From Terrihabitans soli (GTDB taxonomy: Bacteria; Pseudomonadota; Alphaproteobacteria; Rhizobiales; Methylopilaceae): a DNA stretch of 64,000 bases. The translations under genes were made by a program, and so were the position numbers. The notes below the pieces were generated by a model. It was not told the origin of the DNA and did not search any database. It saw only the letters and a list, made by a program, of their open reading frames with translations. Where the stretch lies: contig NZ_AP023361.1 of assembly GCF_014191545.1 (NCBI RefSeq), positions 2,880,501-2,944,500 on the forward strand, read 5' to 3'. Positions 26,478 to 35,200 of this stretch are shown here, piece after piece. The first letter of the stretch is position 1; each line of letters starts with the position of its first letter.

Positions 26478-26986
26478 GAGAACGGGCGCTCCTGCGAAGG
26501 CTGGTCGATGTCTTTCAGAATGGCCCCAAGATCGAGTACCGGGCCGGAATACGCATCCGAGCGGACGACACCGCCGCGATGCGCCGATTGCGGTGCAGAC
26601 GCGAGGAAGCAGCTTTCTTCGATACGCAATTGCCGTTCGAACCTGTCGAACGACAGCGCAAGAGACGCCGAGGCCGCGACCGCAAGCCAGCGCGGCGACG
26701 CCGCCGGAGGCCGGCCGATGAGTACGGCAAGGTCGTAGACAGGAAGGATCGCGCCGCGGATACCGGCGACACCCCTCAGGGCGACGCTCGCCCCGGGAAC
26801 CGGAACAATCGTCTTGCCAGCAACAATTCCGGAAAGCTCCGACAGCCGGATTGCACACAGCTGCGCCCCGGCCTCGACAATCACGACATCGCAATAGAGC
26901 GCCGTCTCGACGCGAGACTCGTCGGCAAAGATGCGATCGAACTCCGCGCGCATCTCAGCGGCGCGTTGCGATGCTGCGGCGGTCAT
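26474..26986 (-). CDS. cheW: CheW-like coupling protein (second of operon)
   Basis: Protein of 170 residues from ATG 26986, overlapping the cheR stop (ATGA). It is a CheW domain ([46 protein letters not shown]), linking receptor and CheA. The segment after residue 100 is unusually divergent, with [15 protein letters not shown]. Coupled directly to the MCP gene, in the position of WspB or WspD. Confidence 0.88.
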   Translation of the reverse strand: MTAAASQRAAEMRAEFDRIFADESRVETALYCDVVIVEAGAQLCAIRLSELSGIVAGKTIVPVPGASVALRGVAGIRGAILPVYDLAVLIGRPPAASPRWLAVAASASLALSFDRFERQLRIEESCFLASAPQSAHRGGVVRSDAYSGPVLDLGAILKDIDQPSQERPFS

Positions 26987-28458
26987 GCATTGGCCCCGCT
27001 GCCGAGCATAGCGTTGCGGCACAGATCCATCAGGGCACGGCGATTAAAGCCGCCGCCGAACATCAGAATGCGCGATGCCTCCTCGTGCTCGAGCAGCATC
27101 ATCGCACAAGCGAGTTCGCGGCGAGCGCCGTCGCGGTCTCCCGACTTTACCGCCAGAAGTCCGAGATGCAGCCGCGGCATCGCGAAAGATGCATCAAGAT
27201 AGGCCGCGACACGATCGTGATCGCGGGCAGATTCGCGCTTTCCGTCCTGTTCGCAGCAGAGAGCCAGAAGATAATGAGCGCCGGCGTTGAACTCATCGAG
27301 CAGAAGAAGTTTCCGGCAAAGCTCTTCGGCTTCCTTTACCCTGCCGCTGTGGACGAGCAATGTCGCTTCCAGCAGCAGCATATCGGCGTCCCGCTCTATT
27401 GGCGGCGGCGATGCCTGCACATAGTCAAGAGCCTCGCCGAAACGTTCGCGACCCATAAGGTCCAAAGCAGGCGCCTTGTCCCACAAGATCGGGATCGAGT
27501 CCTCCGGCGCTTTGCTCTTTTCGATGAGCAGCGCCGTGACGCGATCCGTCGCTTTCCCGATAATGTCCGCCCAGTCGTCAGAAAGCGCCTGTTCACTTCC
27601 GCCGTCGCGCGTCGTTACGGAAGACATTTCGTTCGCAGACTTGCGCCTGTAGTAGAAGGCCCCGTGCGTGTGCAGAAGGTGGAAGTCATCCGACACACCC
27701 CGCAGCGTTTCGGCGTGCCCGAGAAAGAGAAGACCACGTGGCACAAGCGCCTGCGCCATGCGAACAACAACGCCGCGCATTTGCGCCGGCTCGAAATACA
27801 TCAGGACATTCCTGCAGAAGATCGCGTCATAGCGGTTTGGGCCCCACAGCTCCATTTCTTCGCTGGCGAGATTTCCTGCGAAGAAGTGCACACCGTCACG
27901 GATCGACCGGTCGAGAGCCATTTCGTTGCCGTTGGCGCGAAACCATCTGGCACGGATATCCTCCGGCGTATCGCGCAGCGCCCAGCGCGAATACGAAGCG
28001 CGCTTTGCCCGCGCCAGCGCAGCGGGATTGATGTCAACCGCGTCGATGCGGATATTCCAACCCGGTTCACGGATCGTCTCGCGCGCAAGAATTGCCAGCG
28101 AGTATGCTTCTTCGCCCGACGCGCATCCTGCCGAGAGGAGACGAAGGGTCTTCGGGCCGCCATCGCTCAGACGCGGCACGATGAGAGCATCGGCCAGCGC
28201 GCCGAGCTGCTCTTTATTGCGGAAAAAGTATGTTTCGCCGACGGTCAGTTCGCGAGCGAGTTCCGCAATTTCCTGATCGGCCGGTGCGGTTTCGAGATTG
28301 GAGAGATAGTCCTGGCGCGACGCGCCGCGCTTGTGAACCCGCCTTTGCAGCAGATCCGCGAGGAATCCGAACTTGGCGTCATCGTGAAACAGCCCCGTGC
28401 GCCGGGCGATCGCCGCGCGAAAGCGCTCGAGATCGGCCCGGCTGATGTCGGCGCTCAC
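26983..28458 (-). CDS. cheR: Chemoreceptor methyltransferase CheR with C-terminal TPR-like region
   Basis: Protein of 491 residues from the GTG at 28458, which overlaps the upstream cheW stop (GTGA). N-terminal CheR helical domain and SAM-dependent domain (SAGCASGEEAYSLAI, CRNVLMYF) occupy about 1-270. Residues about 380-470 form TPR-like helical pairs (EATLLVHSGRVKEAEELCRK, ALCCEQDGK). The TPR extension is typical of WspC-like methyltransferases in alternative chemosensory systems. It methylates glutamates of the downstream receptor. Confidence 0.92.
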   Translation of the reverse strand: MSADISRADLERFRAAIARRTGLFHDDAKFGFLADLLQRRVHKRGASRQDYLSNLETAPADQEIAELARELTVGETYFFRNKEQLGALADALIVPRLSDGGPKTLRLLSAGCASGEEAYSLAILARETIREPGWNIRIDAVDINPAALARAKRASYSRWALRDTPEDIRARWFRANGNEMALDRSIRDGVHFFAGNLASEEMELWGPNRYDAIFCRNVLMYFEPAQMRGVVVRMAQALVPRGLLFLGHAETLRGVSDDFHLLHTHGAFYYRRKSANEMSSVTTRDGGSEQALSDDWADIIGKATDRVTALLIEKSKAPEDSIPILWDKAPALDLMGRERFGEALDYVQASPPPIERDADMLLLEATLLVHSGRVKEAEELCRKLLLLDEFNAGAHYLLALCCEQDGKRESARDHDRVAAYLDASFAMPRLHLGLLAVKSGDRDGARRELACAMMLLEHEEASRILMFGGGFNRRALMDLCRNAMLGSGANA

Positions 28459-28979
28459 CGCGCTGTCCCGGCGGCTTCGAGGCAATCGAGGATATCCTCC
28501 GGAATTAAGCACCCGCCCTGCAGTACAAACAGAAATTCGCGATCGAGCGTACCGACTTCATCGATCGCCGTTGTCGCGACACGGCTGAGCAGCGGCGGCA
28601 GGCGCGCCAGCGTCGCCCGGCCTATCTGCTGTTTGCCAAGTACGGCATCAGCGCAGAGCCCGACGGTCCGGGCGCCCAGCCGCACAGTCACGATACGCGA
28701 GCACATAGAGGCCTTGCCGCCGATGAGGCGGCCGACATCGACGATCGGTACCGGCTGGCCGCGAATGATGGAAAGGCCGAGAATATAGTCAGGCGCCCCC
28801 TCCACCGGCACGATCGGCTGAGGGCGCATGATTTCAACGATGCAGGAGATGGGAAGCGCATGAAGCTGGCCGCCAGCGCGGTAGACTAACCAGGGATCAT
28901 CGGGATTTCGGGCGTCGGCCGCCGCCGCTGAAGGCCATGCTCGCTCAAACCGGCGTGTTGCGATCGTGTCGACTGTCAT
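28455..28979 (-). CDS. cheW: CheW-like coupling protein (first gene of operon)
   Basis: Protein of 174 residues. The CheW domain spans about 28-165 (WLVYRAGGQLHALPISCIVEIMRP, YILGLSIIRGQPVPIVDVGRLIG). It opens the seven-gene operon; every downstream gene overlaps or nearly overlaps its predecessor. The 5' leader holds a short hairpin CCGGCG-CTC-CGCCGG at 29019-29033. Confidence 0.9.
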   Translation of the reverse strand: MTVDTIATRRFERAWPSAAAADARNPDDPWLVYRAGGQLHALPISCIVEIMRPQPIVPVEGAPDYILGLSIIRGQPVPIVDVGRLIGGKASMCSRIVTVRLGARTVGLCADAVLGKQQIGRATLARLPPLLSRVATTAIDEVGTLDREFLFVLQGGCLIPEDILDCLEAAGTAR

Positions 28980-29255
28980 TGCTACCGCCGCCGTGGAACC
29001 GGCCCGGGAGCGCGTCCGCCGGCGCTCCGCCGGTCACTCCCGCTCTGAATCACCTTTGACTTGTATGGCTTAGTTCTTAAAAACCTTGCTATACACAGTA
29101 CTACGTAAGTACATCATCGAGGTGATGATTGCGCACCGTGCCCGTCAAGATTTAGGCAATTGCGTCCCGCTCGCCGGCTGCCGCCGGGCGATGCCCGAAA
29201 TGTGCGACCCCAGAGCGCCTTGCACGGCGCAAGCCCGGATGGCACTCCCGGCGCC
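28980..29255. other. Divergent intergenic region between cheW and tusA
   Basis: 276 bp, AT-rich in the middle (about 29050-29115). It contains inverted repeats GTACT-ACGTA-AGTAC (29098-29112) and ATCATC-GAGGT-GATGAT (29113-29129). It must hold promoters for both directions, but I could not place a convincing -35/-10 pair. Confidence 0.5.
29098..29129. promoter_or_regulatory. Adjacent dyads upstream of tusA-like gene
   Basis: Two contiguous inverted repeats with 5-bp spacers: GTACT/AGTAC and ATCATC/GATGAT. A related GTACGTACTTA occurs at 29489-29499, just after the same gene. They may be regulator sites or, for the second, an RNA hairpin. Role unproven. Confidence 0.4.
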
Positions 29256-29480
29256 ATGACCGACACTGTTCTCGATCTTGCTGGGCTGAAATGCCCCCTC
29301 CCTGCGCTCAAGACCCGCAAGGCGCTGAGCGGGCTCTCCGTCGGCGACCGACTAACGGTGATCACGACGGACCCGCTCTCGGCCATCGACATCCCCAATC
29401 TCCTGCGCGAGACCGGTGACATTCTCATCGGCCAGGACGGCGCCGGACCGCAGCTGAGCTTCATCATCGAAAAAGCTTGA
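29256..29480 (+). CDS. tusA: TusA-family sulfur carrier protein
   Basis: Protein of 74 residues from ATG 29256. The hallmark CPxP motif is present (LAGLKCPLPALKTRKAL), with C being the persulfide-carrying cysteine, followed by a typical VGDRLTVITTDPLSAIDIPNLL segment. TusA-like proteins relay sulfur for tRNA thiolation, molybdenum cofactor or other sulfur chemistry. It stands alone between oppositely directed chemosensory genes and the HU-like gene. An upstream in-frame extension exists but adds nothing family-like. Confidence 0.88.
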   Translation: MTDTVLDLAGLKCPLPALKTRKALSGLSVGDRLTVITTDPLSAIDIPNLLRETGDILIGQDGAGPQLSFIIEKA

Positions 29481-29807
29481 CGGATTTTGTACGTACTTAT
29501 TAAATTTGTCGCGCCGCGGCGACCAAAAGCCCCTGTAAATCGCTGAATCGGCCGCTTTCTCCCGGCACCGGGGAAGAACCGGGGTAAAAACACCGCTTTT
29601 CCTCGGGAAACGGCGCCCGACCCGCCCTTTTCCGGCTCCGCCAGGCCGCCAAAAGCCCGGCCGGGCGATAAGTTTAGGAAAAAAGCCTCTGAAAACCGCA
29701 GGAATCGGTGAATTTGGCCTGTTTTTCCGGGTATCGGCGCAAATTTCCGTTCTTTCCCGGCCATCAATGCTCGTAATGTGCCTCGGCACGAATCAGTGGA
29801 GGTGCAT
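29481..29807 (+). other. 327-bp leader/promoter region of the HU-like gene
   Basis: No gene seen. Two related segments, 29525-29571 and 29681-29737, share AAAAGCCyCTGnAAAnCGC, GAATCGG and CCGG blocks, suggesting an old duplication. GTACGTAC at 29489-29496 is near the tusA stop. The HU-like gene's ribosome site GGAGG is at 29798-29802. Confidence 0.45.
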
Positions 29808-30107
29808 TTGGCTACGCAGATCACGAAATCGCAGCTGATCGAAAAGATCGCTGACGCAACCGAACTCTCGAAACGGGATGTGAAGGGCGTTCTCGAGTCG
29901 CTGGCAACCGTTGGCTACAAGGAACTGAAGAAGTCGGGTGTGTTCACGGTCCCGGGCTTTGCGAAGTTCGTCGTCGTCAAGAAGCCGGCCACGAAGGCCC
30001 GCAAGGGCATCAACCCGTTCACGGGCGAACCCACGACCTTCAAGGCCAAGCCGGCCCGCAAGATCGTCCGGGCCCGGCCGGTCAAGGCCGCCAAAGACTC
30101 GGTCTAA
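29808..30107 (+). CDS. HU-family DNA-binding protein
   Basis: Protein of 99 residues from TTG 29808, chosen because GGAGG lies five bases upstream and ATQITKSQLIEKIADATELSKRDV then matches HU N-termini; upstream GTG codons would sit within the ribosome site. The DNA-binding arm is recognisable (PGFAKFVVVKKPATKARKGINPFTGEP) and the C-terminus is a lysine/arginine-rich tail (KPARKIVRARPVKAAKDSV), which is longer than in classical HU. It probably compacts the nucleoid. A strong terminator follows. Confidence 0.88.
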   Translation: MATQITKSQLIEKIADATELSKRDVKGVLESLATVGYKELKKSGVFTVPGFAKFVVVKKPATKARKGINPFTGEPTTFKAKPARKIVRARPVKAAKDSV

Positions 30108-30119
30108 GAGACTTCAGCG

Positions 30120-30145
30120 AAGGCCCCGAAAGGGGCCTTTGTTTT
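30120..30145 (+). terminator. Rho-independent terminator after HU-like gene
   Basis: AAGGCCCC stem, GAAA tetraloop, GGGGCCTT, then TGTTTT; 8-bp perfect stem beginning 13 bases after the stop codon. Classical form. Confidence 0.9.
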
Positions 30146-30158
30146 ATGTGCTTACGGA

Positions 30159-32219
30159 TCAGTTCCGGCCTTCGATGACATCGCGCAGGCGCACCGCAAG
30201 CTCCTGTTGCCGGAACGGCTTGGCGACCAGTGGAAAGACTTCGTCATCATGGGTGTGGCGCGACAGCGCCTCACCCGTATAGCCCGATGTGAGAAGCACT
30301 TTGATATCGGGACGGAGCTTGCGTGCTTCAGAGGCAAGCTGAACGCCGGTCTTGCCGCCAGGCATGACGACATCCGAAAAGATCACATCGACGCCATCGC
30401 CGCGGCGCAGGATTTCAAGCGCGCTGTTGGCGTCGGACGCCGTCATCACCTGATAGCCGAGATCGGTCAGCATCTCGATGCCGAGCGCCAACACCGCCGC
30501 ATCGTCTTCAACGAGCAGCACGCGTTCAGCCCGCGCCGGCGCGATTATCGGAATGTCCTCGTCGACAAATGCACGCTGCGGAAGTTTGGAGCTGACCGGC
30601 AGGCAGATCGAAAGCTGCGTGCCGCGGCTGAGACGGCTGCGGATGGTCACGAACCCACCCGACTGACGCACGAAACCATAAACCTGGCTGAGGCCGAGGC
30701 CCGAGCCCTTGCCGATTTCCTTCGTGGTGAAAAACGGCTCGAAAGCGCGCGCGATCACATCCGGCGCCATGCCTGTACCCGTATCGCTGACGGTGAGCGC
30801 AACCCAGGGGCCGCTGATGTCCGCGGGACGCTCGGAGAGAATCTCATCTCCTTCGGGCAGAAGGCGGACGGCAAGACCGAGATGGCCGCCGCTCGGCATC
30901 GCATCACGCGCATTGACCGCAAGATTAAGCAGCGCGGTTTCGAGCTGCGCCGGATCGACCTCGCAGACGACGGGTTCGGCGGAGAGCTCCGTTGCGAACA
31001 GGACGCTTTCGCCGATGGCGTGACGGATGAGCGGCTCGAAGCGCGCGACGAGACGGTTGATGTCGAGCGTTTCGGGGCTGAGATGCTGGCGCCGCGAAAA
31101 GGCGAGGAGATGGCCCGTGAGACTCTGGCCGCGCTCGGCTGCGTGGCGCATGGCGCCGATCTGCCGCTGCAGGCGCTCACCCGAGATATGGCGGCCGATA
31201 AGATCGAGATTGCCGAGGATGACGGTCAGAAGATTGTTGAAATCGTGGGCGATGCCACCCGTCAGCTGGCCGACGGTTTCCATTTTCTGCGCCTGGACCA
31301 GCTGCTGTTCGAGAAGGCGCATCTCGGTGACGTCGAGCAGCGTTCCGACGATCTCGCTGTCCGTTCCGTCAGCAATCGGCGCAACGACACCCTGATCGAG
31401 AAAGACGCGATATTTCTCATCCGAACAGCGCCAGCGGTATTCGCACGAATATGAGCCGGTATCGACCGCGGCCTTCAGCGCTTCGGTGACGCGGGCAACA
31501 TCTTCCGGATGGACGCGCGAGAGGCCGAATTCGGGATCGTCGGTGAGCGCCGAGGGTTTGAATCCCGTCAGCTTCTCGACTGCATCGGACACGAAAGACG
31601 GCTGAAACGGCGGCATCAGCCCCCGCGAATGGAAGCACACCGGCAGGGATTTCAGGATCGCTTCCTGGCGGGCCTGCGCCCGGCGCAGTTCCTGTTCCGC
31701 GAGAAGCTTTTCGGTGCGGACACGGAAATTCTCTTCCTGCAGCCGGTGGCGCAGTTCTGCCTCGCGCTGCGCTTCGACCTGCTTCAGATAGAGCTGGACG
31801 AAGACCGAGACCTTGGTTTTCAGCACAAACGGATCGACCGGTTTGAACACCATGTCGACCGCGCCGGCCGAATAGGCCTGCATCAGATGCGATTCATCGC
31901 GGAAGACGGCGGTGAGGAACACGATCGGAATATGCTGGGTGCGGCGTCTCGCGCGGATCAGCGCCGCCGTCTCGAACCCGTCCATACCGGGCATGTGCAG
32001 ATCGAGCAGAATGACGGCGAAATCATCGTTCAGAAGAAAACGCAGCGCCTCTTCGCCCGAGCGCGCGACGATGAGAATCTGATCCAGTTCCTCAAGCACC
32101 GTGGTGACGGCGAGCGCGTTGCGCTCGTCATCATCGACGATCAGGATTTTCGCCTTCGGCGTATCCAGGAACACCTTGTTCGAGGAATCCGGCGACATGG
32201 GCTGCGCATCCAACAGCAT
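30159..32219 (-). CDS. Hybrid histidine kinase (REC-PAS-HisKA-HATPase-REC)
   Basis: Protein of 686 residues, soluble. N-terminal receiver (23-150, D73 in LLDLHMPGMDG), coiled linker, PAS domain (about 190-300), HisKA with H325 (GGIAHDFNNLLTVI), HATPase (GKGSGLGLSQVYGFV) and a C-terminal receiver (VLLVEDDAAVL, IFSDVVMPGG). It starts 5 bp after the stop of the giant poly-HAMP kinase, so the pair are co-transcribed. A second ATG at 32198 is possible. It could receive phosphate from the upstream kinase through its N-terminal receiver. Confidence 0.92.
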   Translation of the reverse strand: MLLDAQPMSPDSSNKVFLDTPKAKILIVDDDERNALAVTTVLEELDQILIVARSGEEALRFLLNDDFAVILLDLHMPGMDGFETAALIRARRRTQHIPIVFLTAVFRDESHLMQAYSAGAVDMVFKPVDPFVLKTKVSVFVQLYLKQVEAQREAELRHRLQEENFRVRTEKLLAEQELRRAQARQEAILKSLPVCFHSRGLMPPFQPSFVSDAVEKLTGFKPSALTDDPEFGLSRVHPEDVARVTEALKAAVDTGSYSCEYRWRCSDEKYRVFLDQGVVAPIADGTDSEIVGTLLDVTEMRLLEQQLVQAQKMETVGQLTGGIAHDFNNLLTVILGNLDLIGRHISGERLQRQIGAMRHAAERGQSLTGHLLAFSRRQHLSPETLDINRLVARFEPLIRHAIGESVLFATELSAEPVVCEVDPAQLETALLNLAVNARDAMPSGGHLGLAVRLLPEGDEILSERPADISGPWVALTVSDTGTGMAPDVIARAFEPFFTTKEIGKGSGLGLSQVYGFVRQSGGFVTIRSRLSRGTQLSICLPVSSKLPQRAFVDEDIPIIAPARAERVLLVEDDAAVLALGIEMLTDLGYQVMTASDANSALEILRRGDGVDVIFSDVVMPGGKTGVQLASEARKLRPDIKVLLTSGYTGEALSRHTHDDEVFPLVAKPFRQQELAVRLRDVIEGRN

Positions 32220-32224
32220 AAAAA

Positions 32225-35200
32225 TCAGCTCGCGAGATTCGGGAACGCCAGTATTTTACCGTCCGATTTCGGCGCCCCGATCTGATCGGCACGCTGCAGC
32301 CAGACGCGCAAGACCGAGACCAACTGCTCCATATCGACGGGCTTTGCGACATAATCTGACGCGCCGGCTTCGATACATTTCTGCCGGTCGCCCTTCATGG
32401 CTTTTGCCGTGACGGCGACGATCGGCATCGAGACGAAGTTCGGCATTGCGCGGATTTCACGGATCGTCTCATAGCCGTCCATGCCGGGCATCATGATGTC
32501 GACCAGCGCCACATCCGCATCCGGAATACGCTGCAGAAGCTCGATGCCGGAACGGCCGCTTTCGGCATAGTGCAGCTCCATGCCGTGTTCTTCGAGCGCA
32601 CTCGTCAGTGAGAAGATGTTGCGGATGTCGTCGTCGATAACGACGACCTTGCGGCCCATCAGCTGCGGATCGGACCGCCTCAGCTGCTGCACCGCCGCAC
32701 GGCCTTCATCGGTCATGCTCTCAAGGGTCCGGTGCAGGAAGAGGGCGGCATCGTCCTGAAGCTGCGCCTCCGTCTGCACCACGCGTAAGCGGTCGAGCCG
32801 GCCGAGCCCCTGCAGAATGGAGGTTTTGGCGTCCTTCACATAGCCGATGACCGGTGTTTCGGATGCACGCAGAGCTTCGACAATGTCGGGCTTGGGCGCA
32901 TCTTCCGCATCCGCCAGATCGAGGATGATGCAATCGAACTCACCGCGCGACAGGGCGCGGGTGATGTCCTTCGGTTTCGACACGCTGACCGTTTCGACAT
33001 CGCCATCGCCGAGAATGGCGGCGAGCCCGCCTTTGCGGTCCGCCGGTTCGATGGCCAGAAGGCGTTTCGGACGCTTGCTGAACTCCTTTACGCGGTCGAG
33101 CGTCGCAAGGATCGTCTCGCGTTCGACGGGCTTTCCGGAAACGCCATAGGCGCCGATATTGAGGCTGAGGGCCGTGTCGTCGATGCCCGAGATCACATGG
33201 ATCGGGATATGACGCGTATCGGGATTGCGCTTCAGAAGATCGAGCAATGCGAAGCCGTCCATATCCGGAAGGCCGATATCGAGCGTGATCGCATCGGGCC
33301 GGTAGCGGCGCGCCAGCGGCACGACGGACGCACCCTCGGCGGTCACAAGACCCTTGAAGCCGGCCTCGCGCGCCATGTTGAGAAGGATCGCGGCAAAACG
33401 CGGATCATCCTCAACGATCAGAACGACGGGGTCGCCGCGATTGATCTGATCGCGGTCGTCCGGAATGCGTTCGCTCGACGTATCGGGCAGCTGAATGCCG
33501 CCGGTGGTGCCGCGCAGAGCGACGGTTTTTGCCTGTACGGGCGGCGCAAAGTTCAGCGGCAGATAGAGCGTGAAGGTCGAGCCGTGACCGGGGTTCGACA
33601 TAACCGTCAGCTCGCCACCGAGAAGGCGGGTGATTTCACGGCTGATCGAAAGACCAAGACCCGTGCCGCCATATTTGCGGCTCGTCGTGCCGTCGGCCTG
33701 CTGGAAGGCCTCGAAGATCAGGCGCTGCTTTTCGCGCGCGATGCCGATGCCGGTATCCTCGACAGTGAAGGAGACGACCTCCATGGCCGAGCTGAAATGC
33801 CCGGCCGTCCAGCCCGAGATCGCCTTCTGGATCTTCAGGCGGACATGACCCTGTTCGGTGAATTTGAAGGCGTTCGACAACAGGTTCTTGATGATCTGCT
33901 GCAGCCTTTTGTCGTCCGTATAGATCGAACGCGGCAGGCCCGCATCGACCTCGATCGAGAAATCGAGTTTCTTGTTCTGCGCGATCTGCGCAAAGGTGCG
34001 GTCCATATCCTCGCGCAGCGAGCCGAACGTCGTTTCGCCGACATCGAGCGTGACCGTGCCCGACTCGATCTTAGACAGATCGAGAATGTCGTTGATGAGG
34101 CCGAGGAGATCGGTGCCCGCATGATTGATCGTGCGCGCAAACTCGACCTGCTTGTCCGACAGATTGCCCTGGCCGTTATCGGCCAGAAGCTTCGAGAGAA
34201 TGAGCAGCGAGTTCAGCGGCGTGCGCAGCTCGTGGCTCATATTGGCGAGGAATTCGGATTTGTACTTCGAGGTCAGAGCAAGCTGCTCGGCCTTCTCTTC
34301 CAGCTCCATCTTCGCCTGTTCGACTTCGCGGTTCTTGGCTTCGACCGCCTTGTTTTGCAGGGACAGAAGCTGGGCTTTTTCTTCGAGCTCGGCATTGGTG
34401 TTCTGAAGCTCGTCCTGCTGCGAACGCAGAAGCTCTTCGGAACGGCGGAGCGTTGTCGCCTGCTGTTCGAGACGATCGTTCGTCTTAGTCAGCTCGCCCT
34501 GCTGCGACTGCAGCTCGGCGGTCAGAAGCTGCGACTGTTCGAGGAGACCTTCGGTGCGCATATTGGCGGCGATCGTGTTGAGCACGATGCCGATCGATTC
34601 CATCAGCTGATCGAGGAAGCTGCGATGCGCTTCCGAGAACTCGCTGAAGGATGCAAGCTCGATGACGGCGTTGACCTCGCCTTCGAACAAAGCGGGGAGC
34701 GCGATCACGTTGAGAGGTGCCGCTTCGCCGAGGCCCGATGAGATCTTCACATAATCCGGCGGCACTTCGCGCAGGAAGATCTTTTCCTTCTCGGCGGCGC
34801 ACTGGCCGATCAGGCCTTCGCCGATCTTGAAATAGCCGGGCGGCGGGGTGGTCTGGCTCGACGCATAGCTTGCGGCAAGTTTCAGCGTGCTGCCGTTATC
34901 ATCGGTTTCGTTGACATAAAAGACGCCGTGCTGCGCGTTGACGAGCGGCGCGAGCTCCGACAGCACCATGTTGGAGACCGTCGCGAGATCGCGCTCGCCC
35001 TGCAGCATGCGCGAGAAGCGCGCGAGATTGGTCTTCAGCCAGTCCTGTTCGGTGTTCTTCAGCGTCTGATCCTTCAGATTGCGGATCATCTCGTTGATGT
35101 TGTCTTTCAGCGCCGCGACTTCGCCCGAGGCTTCGACGGTGATGGAGCGCGTCAGGTCGCCCTTGGTCACGGCGGTCGACACTTCGGCGATGGCGCGGAC

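Noticed and set aside
26478-26894. 139-residue N-terminal extension of the chemoreceptor
   Set aside because: It overlaps cheW in another frame and encodes arginine/cysteine-rich noise; ATG 26477 gives a normal TM1.
29056-29095. TTGACT and TATACA as a sigma-70 promoter for tusA
   Set aside because: They are 28 bp apart, too far for a single promoter.
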